Source: Methanobacterium sp. (GTDB lineage: Archaea; Methanobacteriota; Methanobacteria; Methanobacteriales; Methanobacteriaceae). From it: 64,000 nt of DNA. A program made the translations under genes and the position numbers. Below the pieces are notes generated by a model. It did not search any database. It was not told where the DNA came from and worked only from the letters and a program-made list of their open reading frames with translations. The stretch spans positions 124,001 through 188,000 of the forward strand of contig JADFDH010000002.1 in NCBI GenBank assembly GCA_018263005.1. Reading direction: 5' to 3'. Positions 1-8,047 of this stretch are shown piece after piece; the first letter of the stretch is position 1, and every line of letters begins with the position of its first letter.

Positions 1-530
1 TTAAATCCAAACTTCTTATATACAATTAGAGCAACTTCATTATTTATGTCAACATCTAAAACAACTCTTTTACAACGATTTTTCCCTGCAATTTTTAAAG
101 ATTCTTTTAAAATAAACTTACCCAACCCTTTCCCTCTGCATTTGTAATCTACAGCTACACTAGCTAAGTACAGATCATCTTCATCTAATTTAGCTAAAAA
201 AATCTGATCCACAAAATCGAATAAAGTAAATTTTAATGCGTTTATAAAGTTAAATGTTTTAAAGTATAAGTTTAAATGGTGTTTAAAATCGTGACCATCT
301 CCCATGGAAATAACTAAAATACCATGGACCTGATTCTCTTCACCGGTTACCACATAAATATTTTTATGACCCAGATTATTTTTTCCTAATTCAACTAACT
401 TTCTTATTTTACCTATTGCATTCTGCTTATTTTTAAAATAGAAATCAAATGATTCACTATCCGTTTCATAAATAAGTCCTGCAATTAAATTGAGATCAAA
501 TTTATTAACATCTAATTTTACCAGTTCCAT
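1..530 (-). CDS. GNAT-family N-acetyltransferase, C-terminus cut by window edge
   Basis: Reading from an ATG at 530 gives a continuous frame to the window edge beginning MELVKLDVNKFDLN. The acetyl-CoA binding loop of GNAT enzymes is visible as CRGKGLGKFIL about residue 135-145, and the last residues seen, VYKKFGF, are the usual closing strand of the fold, so only a short tail is missing. The family transfers an acetyl group from acetyl-CoA to an amine; the substrate cannot be told. It points away from the methyltransferase at 684 and shares its upstream region. The family call is firm; the function is unknown. Confidence 0.85.
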   Translation of the reverse strand, partial: MELVKLDVNKFDLNLIAGLIYETDSESFDFYFKNKQNAIGKIRKLVELGKNNLGHKNIYVVTGEENQVHGILVISMGDGHDFKHHLNLYFKTFNFINALKFTLFDFVDQIFLAKLDEDDLYLASVAVDYKCRGKGLGKFILKESLKIAGKNRCKRVVLDVDINNEVALIVYKKFGF

Positions 531-632
531 GTTACTTGATACATTTGAACTTTTATTAATTAAAACAATATGACCCCTCACACCGACACAATCAAGCTGC
601 CATTTATATCCTGTTCTAAAATAAAAAAGATT

Positions 633-662
633 ATATAGTTAGTTTGATTAAACTAATTATAT
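633..662. promoter_or_regulatory. 30-bp near-perfect palindrome ahead of methyltransferase
   Basis: The core TTAGTTT-GATT-AAACTAA (639-656) is a perfect inverted repeat, and the flanking six bases on each side (ATATAG / TTATAT) extend it with one mismatch. It ends 21 bases before the ATG at 684 and overlaps TATA-like sequence, so it is well placed to bind a dimeric repressor at the promoter. No regulator is obviously paired with it. Confidence 0.5.
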
Positions 663-683
663 AAATTGTAAAACGGTGATAAA

Positions 684-1448
684 ATGAAACAACTAGATAA
701 AAACCGATTTCAGTCCGTAAGTATGGCAAACTCCTATGACAAGATGTGCCAGTTGCTAGTGCCGGGATATGATTTAATGCAGGATACTCTGATAGATTTC
801 CTAAAATTTGAAAAAATTAACAACATAGTACTTTTAGATCTAGGTGCTGGAAGCGGTATTTTAATTGAAAAAATATTAAAAGAATTTTCTAATTCAATCT
901 GCTATTATCTGGATTTTTCAGATGATTTCATCAACATTGCTAAAGAAAGATTAAATAAATATCAGGATCGTGTGACTTATATCAAATCTGATTTTAATAA
1001 TCCATGGGAATCAAATATAACTCAAAAACCAAATTTAATTACTTCAACATCCGCCATACACCATCTTAGCAATGAAAATAAAAGGAAACTATATGAAAAA
1101 TGTTATAATATACTCGAAGATAGTGGTTGGTTCTTCAACATAGACGAAATGAAAACTATAAATGAAGAATCCCATTTAAAAAATCTTTACTATTGGGTTT
1201 ATCATGCAAATAAGCAAAAAGAAACACTTCCAGACAATGAAATAAATGCATATGATGGATGGATGGAAAAATTCGGTAGTTGGAAAGAAAGAAACATTGA
1301 AAACATGTATCTTCCAAAAAAAGAGGGTGATGACATCCATGAATCCTTCCTAAAGCAGCTGGTATGGTTAGAAGAAATTGGATTCCAGGAAACTGATATA
1401 TTCTGCAAGCATTTCCTCTGGGGAATGATTGGTGGAAAAAAAGTTTAA
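684..1448 (+). CDS. Class I SAM-dependent methyltransferase
   Basis: This 254-residue protein carries the SAM-binding motif I LLDLGAGSGIL near residue 50, an acidic end of strand 2 (YLDFSDD) and a motif IV-like segment (TSTSAIHHL), the standard order of the Rossmann-fold methyltransferases. A good GGTGATAAA ribosome site precedes the ATG. It is related to the protein at 33478-34170, sharing the LDLGAG, IHHL and EWLEEIGF-like segments. The substrate is not recognisable. It stands alone, followed by an ArsR-controlled cluster with its own promoter. Confidence 0.85.
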   Translation: MKQLDKNRFQSVSMANSYDKMCQLLVPGYDLMQDTLIDFLKFEKINNIVLLDLGAGSGILIEKILKEFSNSICYYLDFSDDFINIAKERLNKYQDRVTYIKSDFNNPWESNITQKPNLITSTSAIHHLSNENKRKLYEKCYNILEDSGWFFNIDEMKTINEESHLKNLYYWVYHANKQKETLPDNEINAYDGWMEKFGSWKERNIENMYLPKKEGDDIHESFLKQLVWLEEIGFQETDIFCKHFLWGMIGGKKV

Positions 1449-1501
1449 TTATACAAGAATGCAATGGAAATCTTTATATACTTTTTTTATCAAGTATAAA
1501 T

Positions 1502-1521
1502 AATTCGATACTTATCGAATT
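1502..1521. promoter_or_regulatory. Probable ArsR operator, 20-bp perfect palindrome
   Basis: AATTCGATA-CT-TATCGAATT is a perfect inverted repeat. A TATA box (TTTATATAC, about 1473-1481) lies just upstream, so the palindrome should cover the transcription start of the ArsR-type gene at 1543. This is the classical layout of an autoregulated repressor. A degenerate second copy lies at 1860-1877. Confidence 0.7.
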
Positions 1522-1542
1522 ATAAAATTAACTGGAATTAAC

Positions 1543-1845
1543 ATGAACACCGAAAAAATGGCTAAAGTTTTTAAAGCCCTCTCTAACCCCAACCGGCTAG
1601 AATTATATATGCAAATTGTCGAGAAACAGGAAAACTGTTACGAAGCTAATTGTGGATGTTTAATACATGATATCGTTAAATCACTGAATATAGGCGCACC
1701 CACCATCTCCCACCACCTTAAAGAATTATCAAACGCAGAATTAATCTTTACTGAAAGAAAAGGCAAATATTTAATGGCTAGAGTAAATGAAGACGTGGTT
1801 AATGAAGTTAATAAGCTTTTAAAGCTACATCATATAAAAAAATAA
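1543..1845 (+). CDS. ArsR-family winged-helix repressor
   Basis: This 100-residue protein starts with KVFKALSNPNRLELY and contains the helix-turn-helix GAPTISHHLKELSNAELI, both typical of ArsR/SmtB repressors. Three cysteines cluster ahead of the DNA-binding helices (ENCYEANCGC, residues about 30-40), which could sense a metal, metalloid or oxidant. The operator-like palindrome at 1502-1521 suggests autoregulation, and its second copy ahead of 1912 suggests control of the flavodoxin, nitroreductase and (broken) ferredoxin genes downstream. The inducer is unknown; arsenic is not implied by the neighbours. Confidence 0.9.
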   Translation: MNTEKMAKVFKALSNPNRLELYMQIVEKQENCYEANCGCLIHDIVKSLNIGAPTISHHLKELSNAELIFTERKGKYLMARVNEDVVNEVNKLLKLHHIKK

Positions 1846-1859
1846 TTTTTCCCATAAAA

Positions 1860-1877
1860 ATTCGAAAGTTATCAAAT
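1860..1877. promoter_or_regulatory. Second, degenerate ArsR operator copy
   Basis: ATTCGAAAGTTATCAAAT matches 15 of 18 positions of the perfect operator core at 1503-1520. It lies 34 bases before the flavodoxin gene at 1912. I infer that the ArsR protein also binds here, probably more weakly, and controls the redox genes. Confidence 0.5.
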
Positions 1878-1911
1878 TAATAAATTATAGTGATGATTCA
1901 GGAAGTCTAAA

Positions 1912-2391
1912 ATGAAAACTGCAATAATTTATAAATCCATCCACCATGGAAACACCAAAAAGATAGCCTCAGTAATGGCTAAGAACCTAGAAGCTGATTT
2001 ATTTGATTTAAAAGATTTTAAACAGGATATGATTAAGGAATATGATTTAATTGGTTTTGGTTCAGGAATATACTTTCAAGAACATCACAAAAAATTATTA
2101 AAATTTGTTGATGAAATGCCCCTGCCCATGAATAAAGAAGTATTTATATTTTCAACAAGAGCCGCCTTTTTACCTTTTAGAAATCCTCTTAAATACCACA
2201 CAAATCTTAAAAATAAGCTGATAGACAAGAATTTTGAAATCATTGGAGAATTTTCTTGCAGAGGATTAAGTACTTATTATCGTGTGTTTCGGATGATTGG
2301 AGGTATGAATAAAGGAAGACCCAATAAAAGAGATTTATTAAATGCTGAAAATTTCGCCAATGAATTAAAAGAGAAAACAAAATTAAGGTGA
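1912..2391 (+). CDS. Flavodoxin-domain protein
   Basis: This 159-residue protein opens with a flavodoxin phosphate-binding loop (IYKSIHHGNTKKIA) and contains the aromatic loop region YDLIGFGSGIYFQEHH that stacks on FMN. It is a paralogue of the three tandem flavodoxins at 13237-14800, sharing the GFGSGIY, FSCRGL and NKGRPN(A/K)RDL segments. It is expected to shuttle electrons through bound FMN in the cytoplasm. The stop codon is five bases before the nitroreductase start, so the two are almost certainly one transcript. Confidence 0.85.
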   Translation: MKTAIIYKSIHHGNTKKIASVMAKNLEADLFDLKDFKQDMIKEYDLIGFGSGIYFQEHHKKLLKFVDEMPLPMNKEVFIFSTRAAFLPFRNPLKYHTNLKNKLIDKNFEIIGEFSCRGLSTYYRVFRMIGGMNKGRPNKRDLLNAENFANELKEKTKLR

Positions 2392-2395
2392 TAAA

Positions 2396-3148
2396 ATGGA
2401 AATAAAAGACCTATATTCCACCATATTCAAACGAAAATCCATAAGAAAGTTCGATTTAACCCCTTTGGAAGATAATACATTAAATAAGATACAAGAACAT
2501 CTGAAAACATTAGAACCGTTGCATAAGGATATTAACACAGAATTCAAGATTCTATCCCCAGATGTTGTTAAAAGAAGGATGATGAAAAAGGCACCGCATT
2601 ATCTGGCGGTGTTTTCAGAGGTTAATGAAGGTTATTTGAATAATGTAGGCTTTATGACGCAGCAGATGGACCTATTTTTTTCTGCCAATGGACTAGGTAG
2701 TTGTTGGCAGGGAATCCCCACACTAAAAAAAGAAGCCTTGGAAAGTTCAAATCTTAAATTTATCATTTTAATGCCCTTTGGAATGCCCACAGAACCAATA
2801 CACCGAACAAGCATTTCCCAGTTCAAACGAAAAACACTCCAAGAAATAACTGACATTCAAGGTGCTGATGATATATTAGAAGCAGCTCGTCTAGCCCCAT
2901 CTGCCGGTAATGGACAGCCCTGGTACTTTACAGGAGACAAAGATATAATTCATACCTACCAGATCAGACCAGACTTTGTCCGCGGACTTTTAACCAAAAA
3001 ATTCCCCCCAATAGACGTGGGAATCAGTCTCCATCACCTGAAATTAGCAGCAGAACATTTTGGTAATGAAACTGAAATCACATTCGACAACCCAAGGATT
3101 GAAACCCCCAGTAATTACGATTATGTTGCCAGTTTACGTTTAAAATAA
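2396..3148 (+). CDS. Nitroreductase-like flavoprotein (TM1586 type)
   Basis: The protein has 250 residues and the nitroreductase signatures FKRKSIRKFDLTPL at the start and AARLAPSAGNGQPWYF near residue 165. It resembles the TM1586 subgroup, in which two half-domains are fused and the SAGNGQPW loop sits in the second half. These enzymes use FMN and NAD(P)H to reduce nitro or quinone-like compounds; the natural substrate is not evident. It follows the flavodoxin with a GGTGATAAA ribosome site inside the intergene, and precedes the broken EFR1 gene. Confidence 0.8.
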   Translation: MEIKDLYSTIFKRKSIRKFDLTPLEDNTLNKIQEHLKTLEPLHKDINTEFKILSPDVVKRRMMKKAPHYLAVFSEVNEGYLNNVGFMTQQMDLFFSANGLGSCWQGIPTLKKEALESSNLKFIILMPFGMPTEPIHRTSISQFKRKTLQEITDIQGADDILEAARLAPSAGNGQPWYFTGDKDIIHTYQIRPDFVRGLLTKKFPPIDVGISLHHLKLAAEHFGNETEITFDNPRIETPSNYDYVASLRLK

Positions 3149-3167
3149 TTATTTAGAAGAAAATTAC

Positions 3168-3926
3168 ATGATATTTTATTTTTCAGGAACAAGAATTCCC
3201 TATATGCTGCCCAGAAGTTATTTCGAAATGATGATACTGAACTAGTAGATATTGCTAAAGTTTTACGTGAAAAAAACTTTGAATATGAAGTTCAAGATGA
3301 TAAAAAAATAGGATTTGTATTTCCAGTGTATTTCTACGGATTACCTTCCCTTGTAAATGAATTTGTAGATCAATTAATCATCAAATGCAATTCAAAGCCT
3401 TTCATATATCTGTGATAAATTTGGTGGATCCATTGGATATGCAGATAAAATGCTTAAAAAGATGTTAAAAAAAGAAAGACTTGGAGTTAAGCAGTTCATT
3501 TTCGGTTCAAATGCCCAGTAACTACACCATGATGTATAATGTGCACACCAGGGAAAAACAAACAGTAATTCTCCAAGAAGCTGAGAATGAAATAGATAAG
3601 ATAACTAAACTTCTAGAAGCGGGTGAAAAGTATAATTTCGCATTTAATGGTTATCTTTTCCTATTGGCACCCATTATTTACCCGATTTATGGAATTTATC
3701 GAAAAACAAGGAAATTTTACGCCACTGAAGATTGCAAAAGCTGCGGATCATGCGAAAAAACCTGCAACAAGTGATCCAGATAAAAAATGGGAACTCAGCG
3801 TGGACAGAGGAAAAATGCAGTCATTATAGTGCATGTATAAATCGCTGCGCCACCAGAACAATTCAATATGGTAATGCAACAATGAAAAGAAGTCGTTATG
3901 TAAATCCAAATGTAAAATTAAGTTAA
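3168..3926 (+). pseudogene. EFR1-type flavodoxin/ferredoxin fusion, frameshifted
   Basis: Pieces of one about 250-residue protein lie in different frames. They are MIFYFSGT then (shifted) SLYAAQKLFRNDDTELVDIAKVL, then IGYADKMLKKMLKKERLGVK, then MPSNYTMMYNVHTREKQ, then CKSCGSCEKTCNK, and finally SAWTEEKCSHYSACINRC in another frame. This order (flavodoxin-like N-terminus, two CxxCxxC ferredoxin clusters at the C-terminus) is that of EFR1-family ferrodoxins, and the total length fits. At least three frameshifts plus an in-frame TGA TAA (near 3414) show it is dead. It was probably the third gene of the ArsR-controlled redox cluster. Confidence 0.85.
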
Positions 3927-4010
3927 AATAAAAAAATTATTAATTTTTAAGGAAAATAATTAGGCATTCCCTGTTATAATATTTAATCTATTTTCTTGAC
4001 TGAATACTCA

Positions 4011-5147
4011 TTAATTAACACTCTCCATCCAGTTTAACATAGTTTTAAGTGCTAGTTCTGTATTACCTACTTGACAGTGATTCTGAGCATGATCTTCTTT
4101 TGTAAAAATCTTATCATTCACTGTTCTGGCATTAATTAATGCATTTACCTGTTTTTGATGTAGTTTAACCCCAATAAAATGGTCTTCGTTCCCTGATAAT
4201 ATGAGAACGTCTTGTTTTACAAGTTCTGAATGAATATTTTCCTCATTCATACTGAAAGCTATCTTCATAGCATTTATGGGGACCTTTTTATCTGTAATGT
4301 ACATCAGGTTACTGATACTCCACATCTCCATGTTCCCTTTTTTTATATTGTTTAAAGTCATCTTATTAACAGAACCTGGGAAAAATTTTAAGAACCCCAA
4401 CATCATCCATTGGGCAAAGATATTTGGAACCTTAAAATAATCAATTGCGTACCCTTGAGCAATAACTTTTTTAATTCTTGGTTCAAATGCGGCTGCTCTA
4501 AGGCAAAACCATCCACCCATTGATATTCCAATTAAAGTAACATCATCAAGATTAAAATAATTTAGAACCGCCTTAGTGGGTTTTTCCCATTCAATACTTA
4601 GTGGAATTCCATATTTTCTAAGAGTCGCCCCTTGTCCTGGGCCTTCAAAACCAATAACCTCATATCCATGATTCGAAAAATATCTCATCCAGGAATAGAA
4701 TTCCTCAATATAAGAATCAAACCCACCATGCAGCACTATGGTGCCTCTATTCTCCCTAGTTGGGGAAATTTTTATTACTGGCAAAAATCCGTCTTCATAG
4801 GGCACTTTAAATCTTTCTAATCTCTCATTTTCAAATAAACTATAGAAAAGTTCACTGAATTTATCATAGAGTATTTCCTTGTCAGGATCATCAGTGAAAG
4901 TGTAGAATTCAGCTGCTCGATAATAAAAAGCAGCGTTAATCAATCTATCTTCTTGAATGGCTTTTTCGGCCAGTTTTATCATTTCATTTTTCCAATCTCC
5001 AACACTATTTATCTTTGGACCTACCACATTCATATCTTCAAACCTAGCATACCCCCATGAATACCATCGATTCAATTGATAATTGAATAATTGATCTTTG
5101 TGAAAGTTATGGTATCCTATTGGGAATTTAAATTTGGTTATTTCCAT
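4011..5147 (-). CDS. Alpha/beta hydrolase, FrsA/esterase-like, 378 aa
   Basis: An all-helical N-terminal part of about 120 residues precedes an alpha/beta-hydrolase core. The core has the oxyanion strand IVLHGGFDSY, the nucleophile elbow GISMGG (Ser in the middle), an acid region LSGNEDHFIG and a late histidine in EDHAQNHCQ. The layout resembles large bacterial esterase/peptidase-like hydrolases that act on small cytosolic esters. It lies 30 bases downstream of the TetR gene and, with the glycosyltransferase upstream, forms a three-gene minus-strand cluster. A ribosome site GGTGATATAA precedes the ATG. The substrate is unknown. Confidence 0.8.
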   Translation of the reverse strand: MEITKFKFPIGYHNFHKDQLFNYQLNRWYSWGYARFEDMNVVGPKINSVGDWKNEMIKLAEKAIQEDRLINAAFYYRAAEFYTFTDDPDKEILYDKFSELFYSLFENERLERFKVPYEDGFLPVIKISPTRENRGTIVLHGGFDSYIEEFYSWMRYFSNHGYEVIGFEGPGQGATLRKYGIPLSIEWEKPTKAVLNYFNLDDVTLIGISMGGWFCLRAAAFEPRIKKVIAQGYAIDYFKVPNIFAQWMMLGFLKFFPGSVNKMTLNNIKKGNMEMWSISNLMYITDKKVPINAMKIAFSMNEENIHSELVKQDVLILSGNEDHFIGVKLHQKQVNALINARTVNDKIFTKEDHAQNHCQVGNTELALKTMLNWMESVN

Positions 5148-5177
5148 TTATATCACCTTATATCTTACCAAAGATTT

Positions 5178-5816
5178 TTAAAGTTTATAAAAACTTTTTT
5201 CAAGGAATGCATTGATTATAACCCCACTTCCTGTTCCTAAAATTCGTTCAGTAAAATCGAAAATTGCCATGAATTTCCTTCTGAATTCCTCTGAATTATG
5301 ATCAGCATTATCTATTCCCTGCAGAACCATGGCTGAGATTCCATTAAATGCTTTGGCAGCATCTTCTGGGTATTGGGTGTTGAAAATCCCTTCCGCTACA
5401 CCCTGTTTAAATATACGGGCTAATGGTCCTACTGTTTGAAGAGGAACCCTTTGCTCGAATTTACGATGCAAATGAACGTTCTTTTCTTCATGAACGTACT
5501 GCATTATACTCCTCGTATCATTTCTGAAGGATAGTGAAAACTGAAATATTTTAACCAGTTTTTCCAGAGCATTTATATCCTCCTCTCTTGATATTTTTTC
5601 CATGCATTCAACGATTATGTTGATGTATTTATCAGTTATATCATCTAGGATATCCTCTTTAGATTTGAAATAATAGTAGAAAGTGCCTTGAGCCACATCT
5701 GCTTTTTTAACGATGTCTCTGACTATGGTATTCTCGTAGCCTTTCTCGAGAAATAACTGTTCAGCTATATCCATGAGCTCCTTGCGTCTTACTTGTGGAC
5801 TTTTAGTAACTCTAAT
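5178..5816 (-). CDS. TetR/AcrR-family repressor, probable AUU start
   Basis: The TetR DNA-binding domain is clear: RRKELMDIAEQLFLEKGYENT, then IVKKADVAQGTFYYYFKSKEDIL. The first in-frame ATG (5774) would delete the conserved beginning of helix 1. The frame stays open upstream as RVTKSPQVRRKEL, a normal TetR N-terminus, with no ATG, GTG or TTG; the best candidate start is ATT at 5816, with GGAG eight bases ahead. An alternative is that an upstream ATG was lost by a small indel. It sits between the glycosyltransferase and the hydrolase, and a palindrome at 7210-7227 is a likely operator. Confidence 0.85.
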   Translation of the reverse strand: MRVTKSPQVRRKELMDIAEQLFLEKGYENTIVRDIVKKADVAQGTFYYYFKSKEDILDDITDKYINIIVECMEKISREEDINALEKLVKIFQFSLSFRNDTRSIMQYVHEEKNVHLHRKFEQRVPLQTVGPLARIFKQGVAEGIFNTQYPEDAAKAFNGISAMVLQGIDNADHNSEEFRRKFMAIFDFTERILGTGSGVIINAFLEKSFYKL

Positions 5817-5863
5817 AAACTCAACTCCATTTGAATGGTTAATACCTAATTAGATGCAATTTT

Positions 5864-7060
5864 TCAAGTTTCATTAACTGCCCATTCGATTGCCATAACT
5901 GCATTCTTCAAACCTTTCTCTTTTCGTATTTTTTGACCTAATTTCTTGGCATTCTCCTTCATCCTGGAATTTTCAAGAGCTTCTGTAATTGCCTTAGACA
6001 ATTTTTCCACTGTTAGCTCCTTTCTAGGTATAGGGTCCGTTGCAACCCCCAATGAGTGAATCCTATCAGCCCACGCAAACTGGTCAATCATGTGGGGCAC
6101 TGGAATAGAAGGCAACCCTGCTTTTAAAACTTCAGCAGTTGTGCCCAGACCACAATGATGAATAACACACGAAATATGATCAAATAACCAATCAAAGGGA
6201 ATTTCTTGAATCAAATAGATGTTATATGGTATTTCACCAGGAAAAATTTCTGTACTTAGAATAATAGCCCTTACACTTGCTCTCTGGGTTCCTTCAAAAA
6301 TAATTTTTAAAAGAGAAATATTATCTTTTTCACTCCAACCTGCCGAACCAAAGCTTATAAAGATGGGTTTTTCACCATTTTGAATGAATTCCTGAAGGTC
6401 TTTCGGTGGTGAATAAGTGGAAGGTGTCTCCAAGTACCAATAACCAGAAATAACGTTCCGGGAAGTCCAATTATCACTTTCCATAATTACATACTGACTC
6501 ATTGGCAAAAGTATCAATAGAGGATTGTTTGATTTGCTGGAGGGAGGAGCAACAATTTCTTTCCTGAATTTTTTATATTTTCTCCCCATCAGAAAATATA
6601 GGGCGATTTTTTCGACTATCAATCCCATGTTTAATCTCATGTTTTTGGAAAATTTCTTCTCAGCCATGGTGGGATCGATAACCACGCTGATAAAAGGTTT
6701 ACCTGCCTTATCGGCTTCAGTCAAACCAAAACTCCCATAACCTATAATCAAATCATAGAGCGGGCACAGTTCCTGTAATGTTTTTGTTTGCTCTCTCACA
6801 CCTTTGAAAAAAAAGTTGGTCCCCAGTTTTGCTGCTTCCAGGGTGGTTTTTGCCCTCATTATCTCCTGAAATTCATTTGCTCCATCTTCAACATTGCCTT
6901 CAAGAGAATAACAATTAATCCCATAAGATTCAGCTAGTTTTAAGAATTTCTTATTTAGAGCTACAGTTGCTTCATATCCCTCCTTATTTAGCGCTTTTGC
7001 CAGGGCAAGGAAAACCTGAACATCACCTCGCACCCCAATAACAGGCAAGAGTATTTTCAT
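5864..7060 (-). CDS. GT1-family glycosyltransferase (UDP-glucosyltransferase-like)
   Basis: The 398-residue protein has the GT-B fold signatures of the sterol/macrolide glycosyltransferases. The start MKILLPVIGVRGDVQVFLALAKAL is the acceptor-domain loop, IFISFGSAGW opens the second domain, and HHCGLGTTAEVLKAGLPSIPVPHMIDQFAWA is the nucleotide-sugar binding signature. The family moves a sugar from a UDP-sugar to a lipid or small hydrophobic acceptor. It is the first gene of a cluster with a TetR repressor and a hydrolase; together these suggest inducible modification of a hydrophobic compound, but this is inference. Confidence 0.88.
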   Translation of the reverse strand: MKILLPVIGVRGDVQVFLALAKALNKEGYEATVALNKKFLKLAESYGINCYSLEGNVEDGANEFQEIMRAKTTLEAAKLGTNFFFKGVREQTKTLQELCPLYDLIIGYGSFGLTEADKAGKPFISVVIDPTMAEKKFSKNMRLNMGLIVEKIALYFLMGRKYKKFRKEIVAPPSSKSNNPLLILLPMSQYVIMESDNWTSRNVISGYWYLETPSTYSPPKDLQEFIQNGEKPIFISFGSAGWSEKDNISLLKIIFEGTQRASVRAIILSTEIFPGEIPYNIYLIQEIPFDWLFDHISCVIHHCGLGTTAEVLKAGLPSIPVPHMIDQFAWADRIHSLGVATDPIPRKELTVEKLSKAITEALENSRMKENAKKLGQKIRKEKGLKNAVMAIEWAVNET

Positions 7061-7209
7061 TTAACCTCCCTAAAGTCATTAAAATTACTTATTATTGCTT
7101 AGAAGTCTTTTTAAACATATCTTTAATGGAAATATTTGTTATTTCGTATCTATAAATTTTTTTAAGTAAATTTATGGACATTTTTTTAACCGGATTTATC
7201 ATCTACTAT

Positions 7210-7227
7210 TTGACTGATGTCAGTCAA
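7210..7227. promoter_or_regulatory. Perfect 18-bp palindrome, probable TetR operator
   Basis: TTGACTGA-TG-TCAGTCAA is a perfect inverted repeat with the size and spacing of TetR-family operators. It lies upstream of the glycosyltransferase, the first gene of the cluster that contains the TetR gene. A TATA-like stretch on the minus strand (about 7238-7250) would place the palindrome over the transcription start. Confidence 0.65.
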
Positions 7228-7324
7228 TATGTTGAAATATGAATAAATAATTATCGGAAAAGATTTAAAAAATAAATAATAATATAAAAAATTAAATAAA
7301 TCTTCCTTTTTATCCTAATAGGAT

Positions 7325-8029
7325 TCAATCAGGCATCTTTATCAAACTTCGACCAACTAAAACTAACCATATCATCAAAAATACGCCAGATAGAATGGCT
7401 ATGATAAGAAGAAGAGTAAGTTCAGACGGAACTAAGATCATCCTGACATATTCAGCTAATGAGATTGAAAAGGCTAAAATCCCCAGATAAGCAGTATTTC
7501 TACCAAAATTCTTGCTCCGCAGCATTACAGTCGATGCAATAATTCCTGCAATTGAAATAAGCAAAAAACCAGTGTTAAAACCGCCAAATGCGCGTTGACC
7601 AGTATTTACGAGCATGTTCTGACCTGCTGCCAACATGATAGATTTCTGAGCCTCGGTTGTCGCTACCATGTATTGATTACTCAATGAAAGCATAGAAAAT
7701 GAGTTATTGGTTGCCAGAAAGATACCCACACCTAAAATCAATAATGATATGGAAATAATCATATAACTTTCATTACAACGCTTTAAGACAACATAAAGGG
7801 CTAAAAACATCAGCACAAAGAGAATATAGGCAATAAACTCCAGTAAATAGAAATCAATTAAGCCGATTAGTTTATTGCTCTGAAATAGAGTGAAATAGTC
7901 TATCACATTGCCTGGCTGGGGCCAAATCATAAACACAATAATTTCCATTAGAAGTAAAACTGCCGCAAGTAAAGCAGAGATTCCTCCGATTTTATATAGA
8001 CTCTTCCATTTTAAATCTTCAGATTCCAT
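7325..8029 (-). CDS. DUF4386-like six-helix membrane protein
   Basis: The protein has 234 residues and about six hydrophobic segments (for example ISALLAAVLLLMEIIVFMIW, FIAYILFVLMFLALYVVL and LLLIIAILSGVFLMIWLVLVG). The layout, with a short charged N-terminus (MESEDLKWKSLYKIGG) and a soluble loop in the middle, resembles the DUF4386 family of unknown function. It is followed 18 bases later by another membrane protein. The protein at 14828-15532 has a similar size and topology. Confidence 0.65.
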   Translation of the reverse strand: MESEDLKWKSLYKIGGISALLAAVLLLMEIIVFMIWPQPGNVIDYFTLFQSNKLIGLIDFYLLEFIAYILFVLMFLALYVVLKRCNESYMIISISLLILGVGIFLATNNSFSMLSLSNQYMVATTEAQKSIMLAAGQNMLVNTGQRAFGGFNTGFLLISIAGIIASTVMLRSKNFGRNTAYLGILAFSISLAEYVRMILVPSELTLLLIIAILSGVFLMIWLVLVGRSLIKMPD

Positions 8030-8047
8030 ATTATTCTCCCATTAAAT

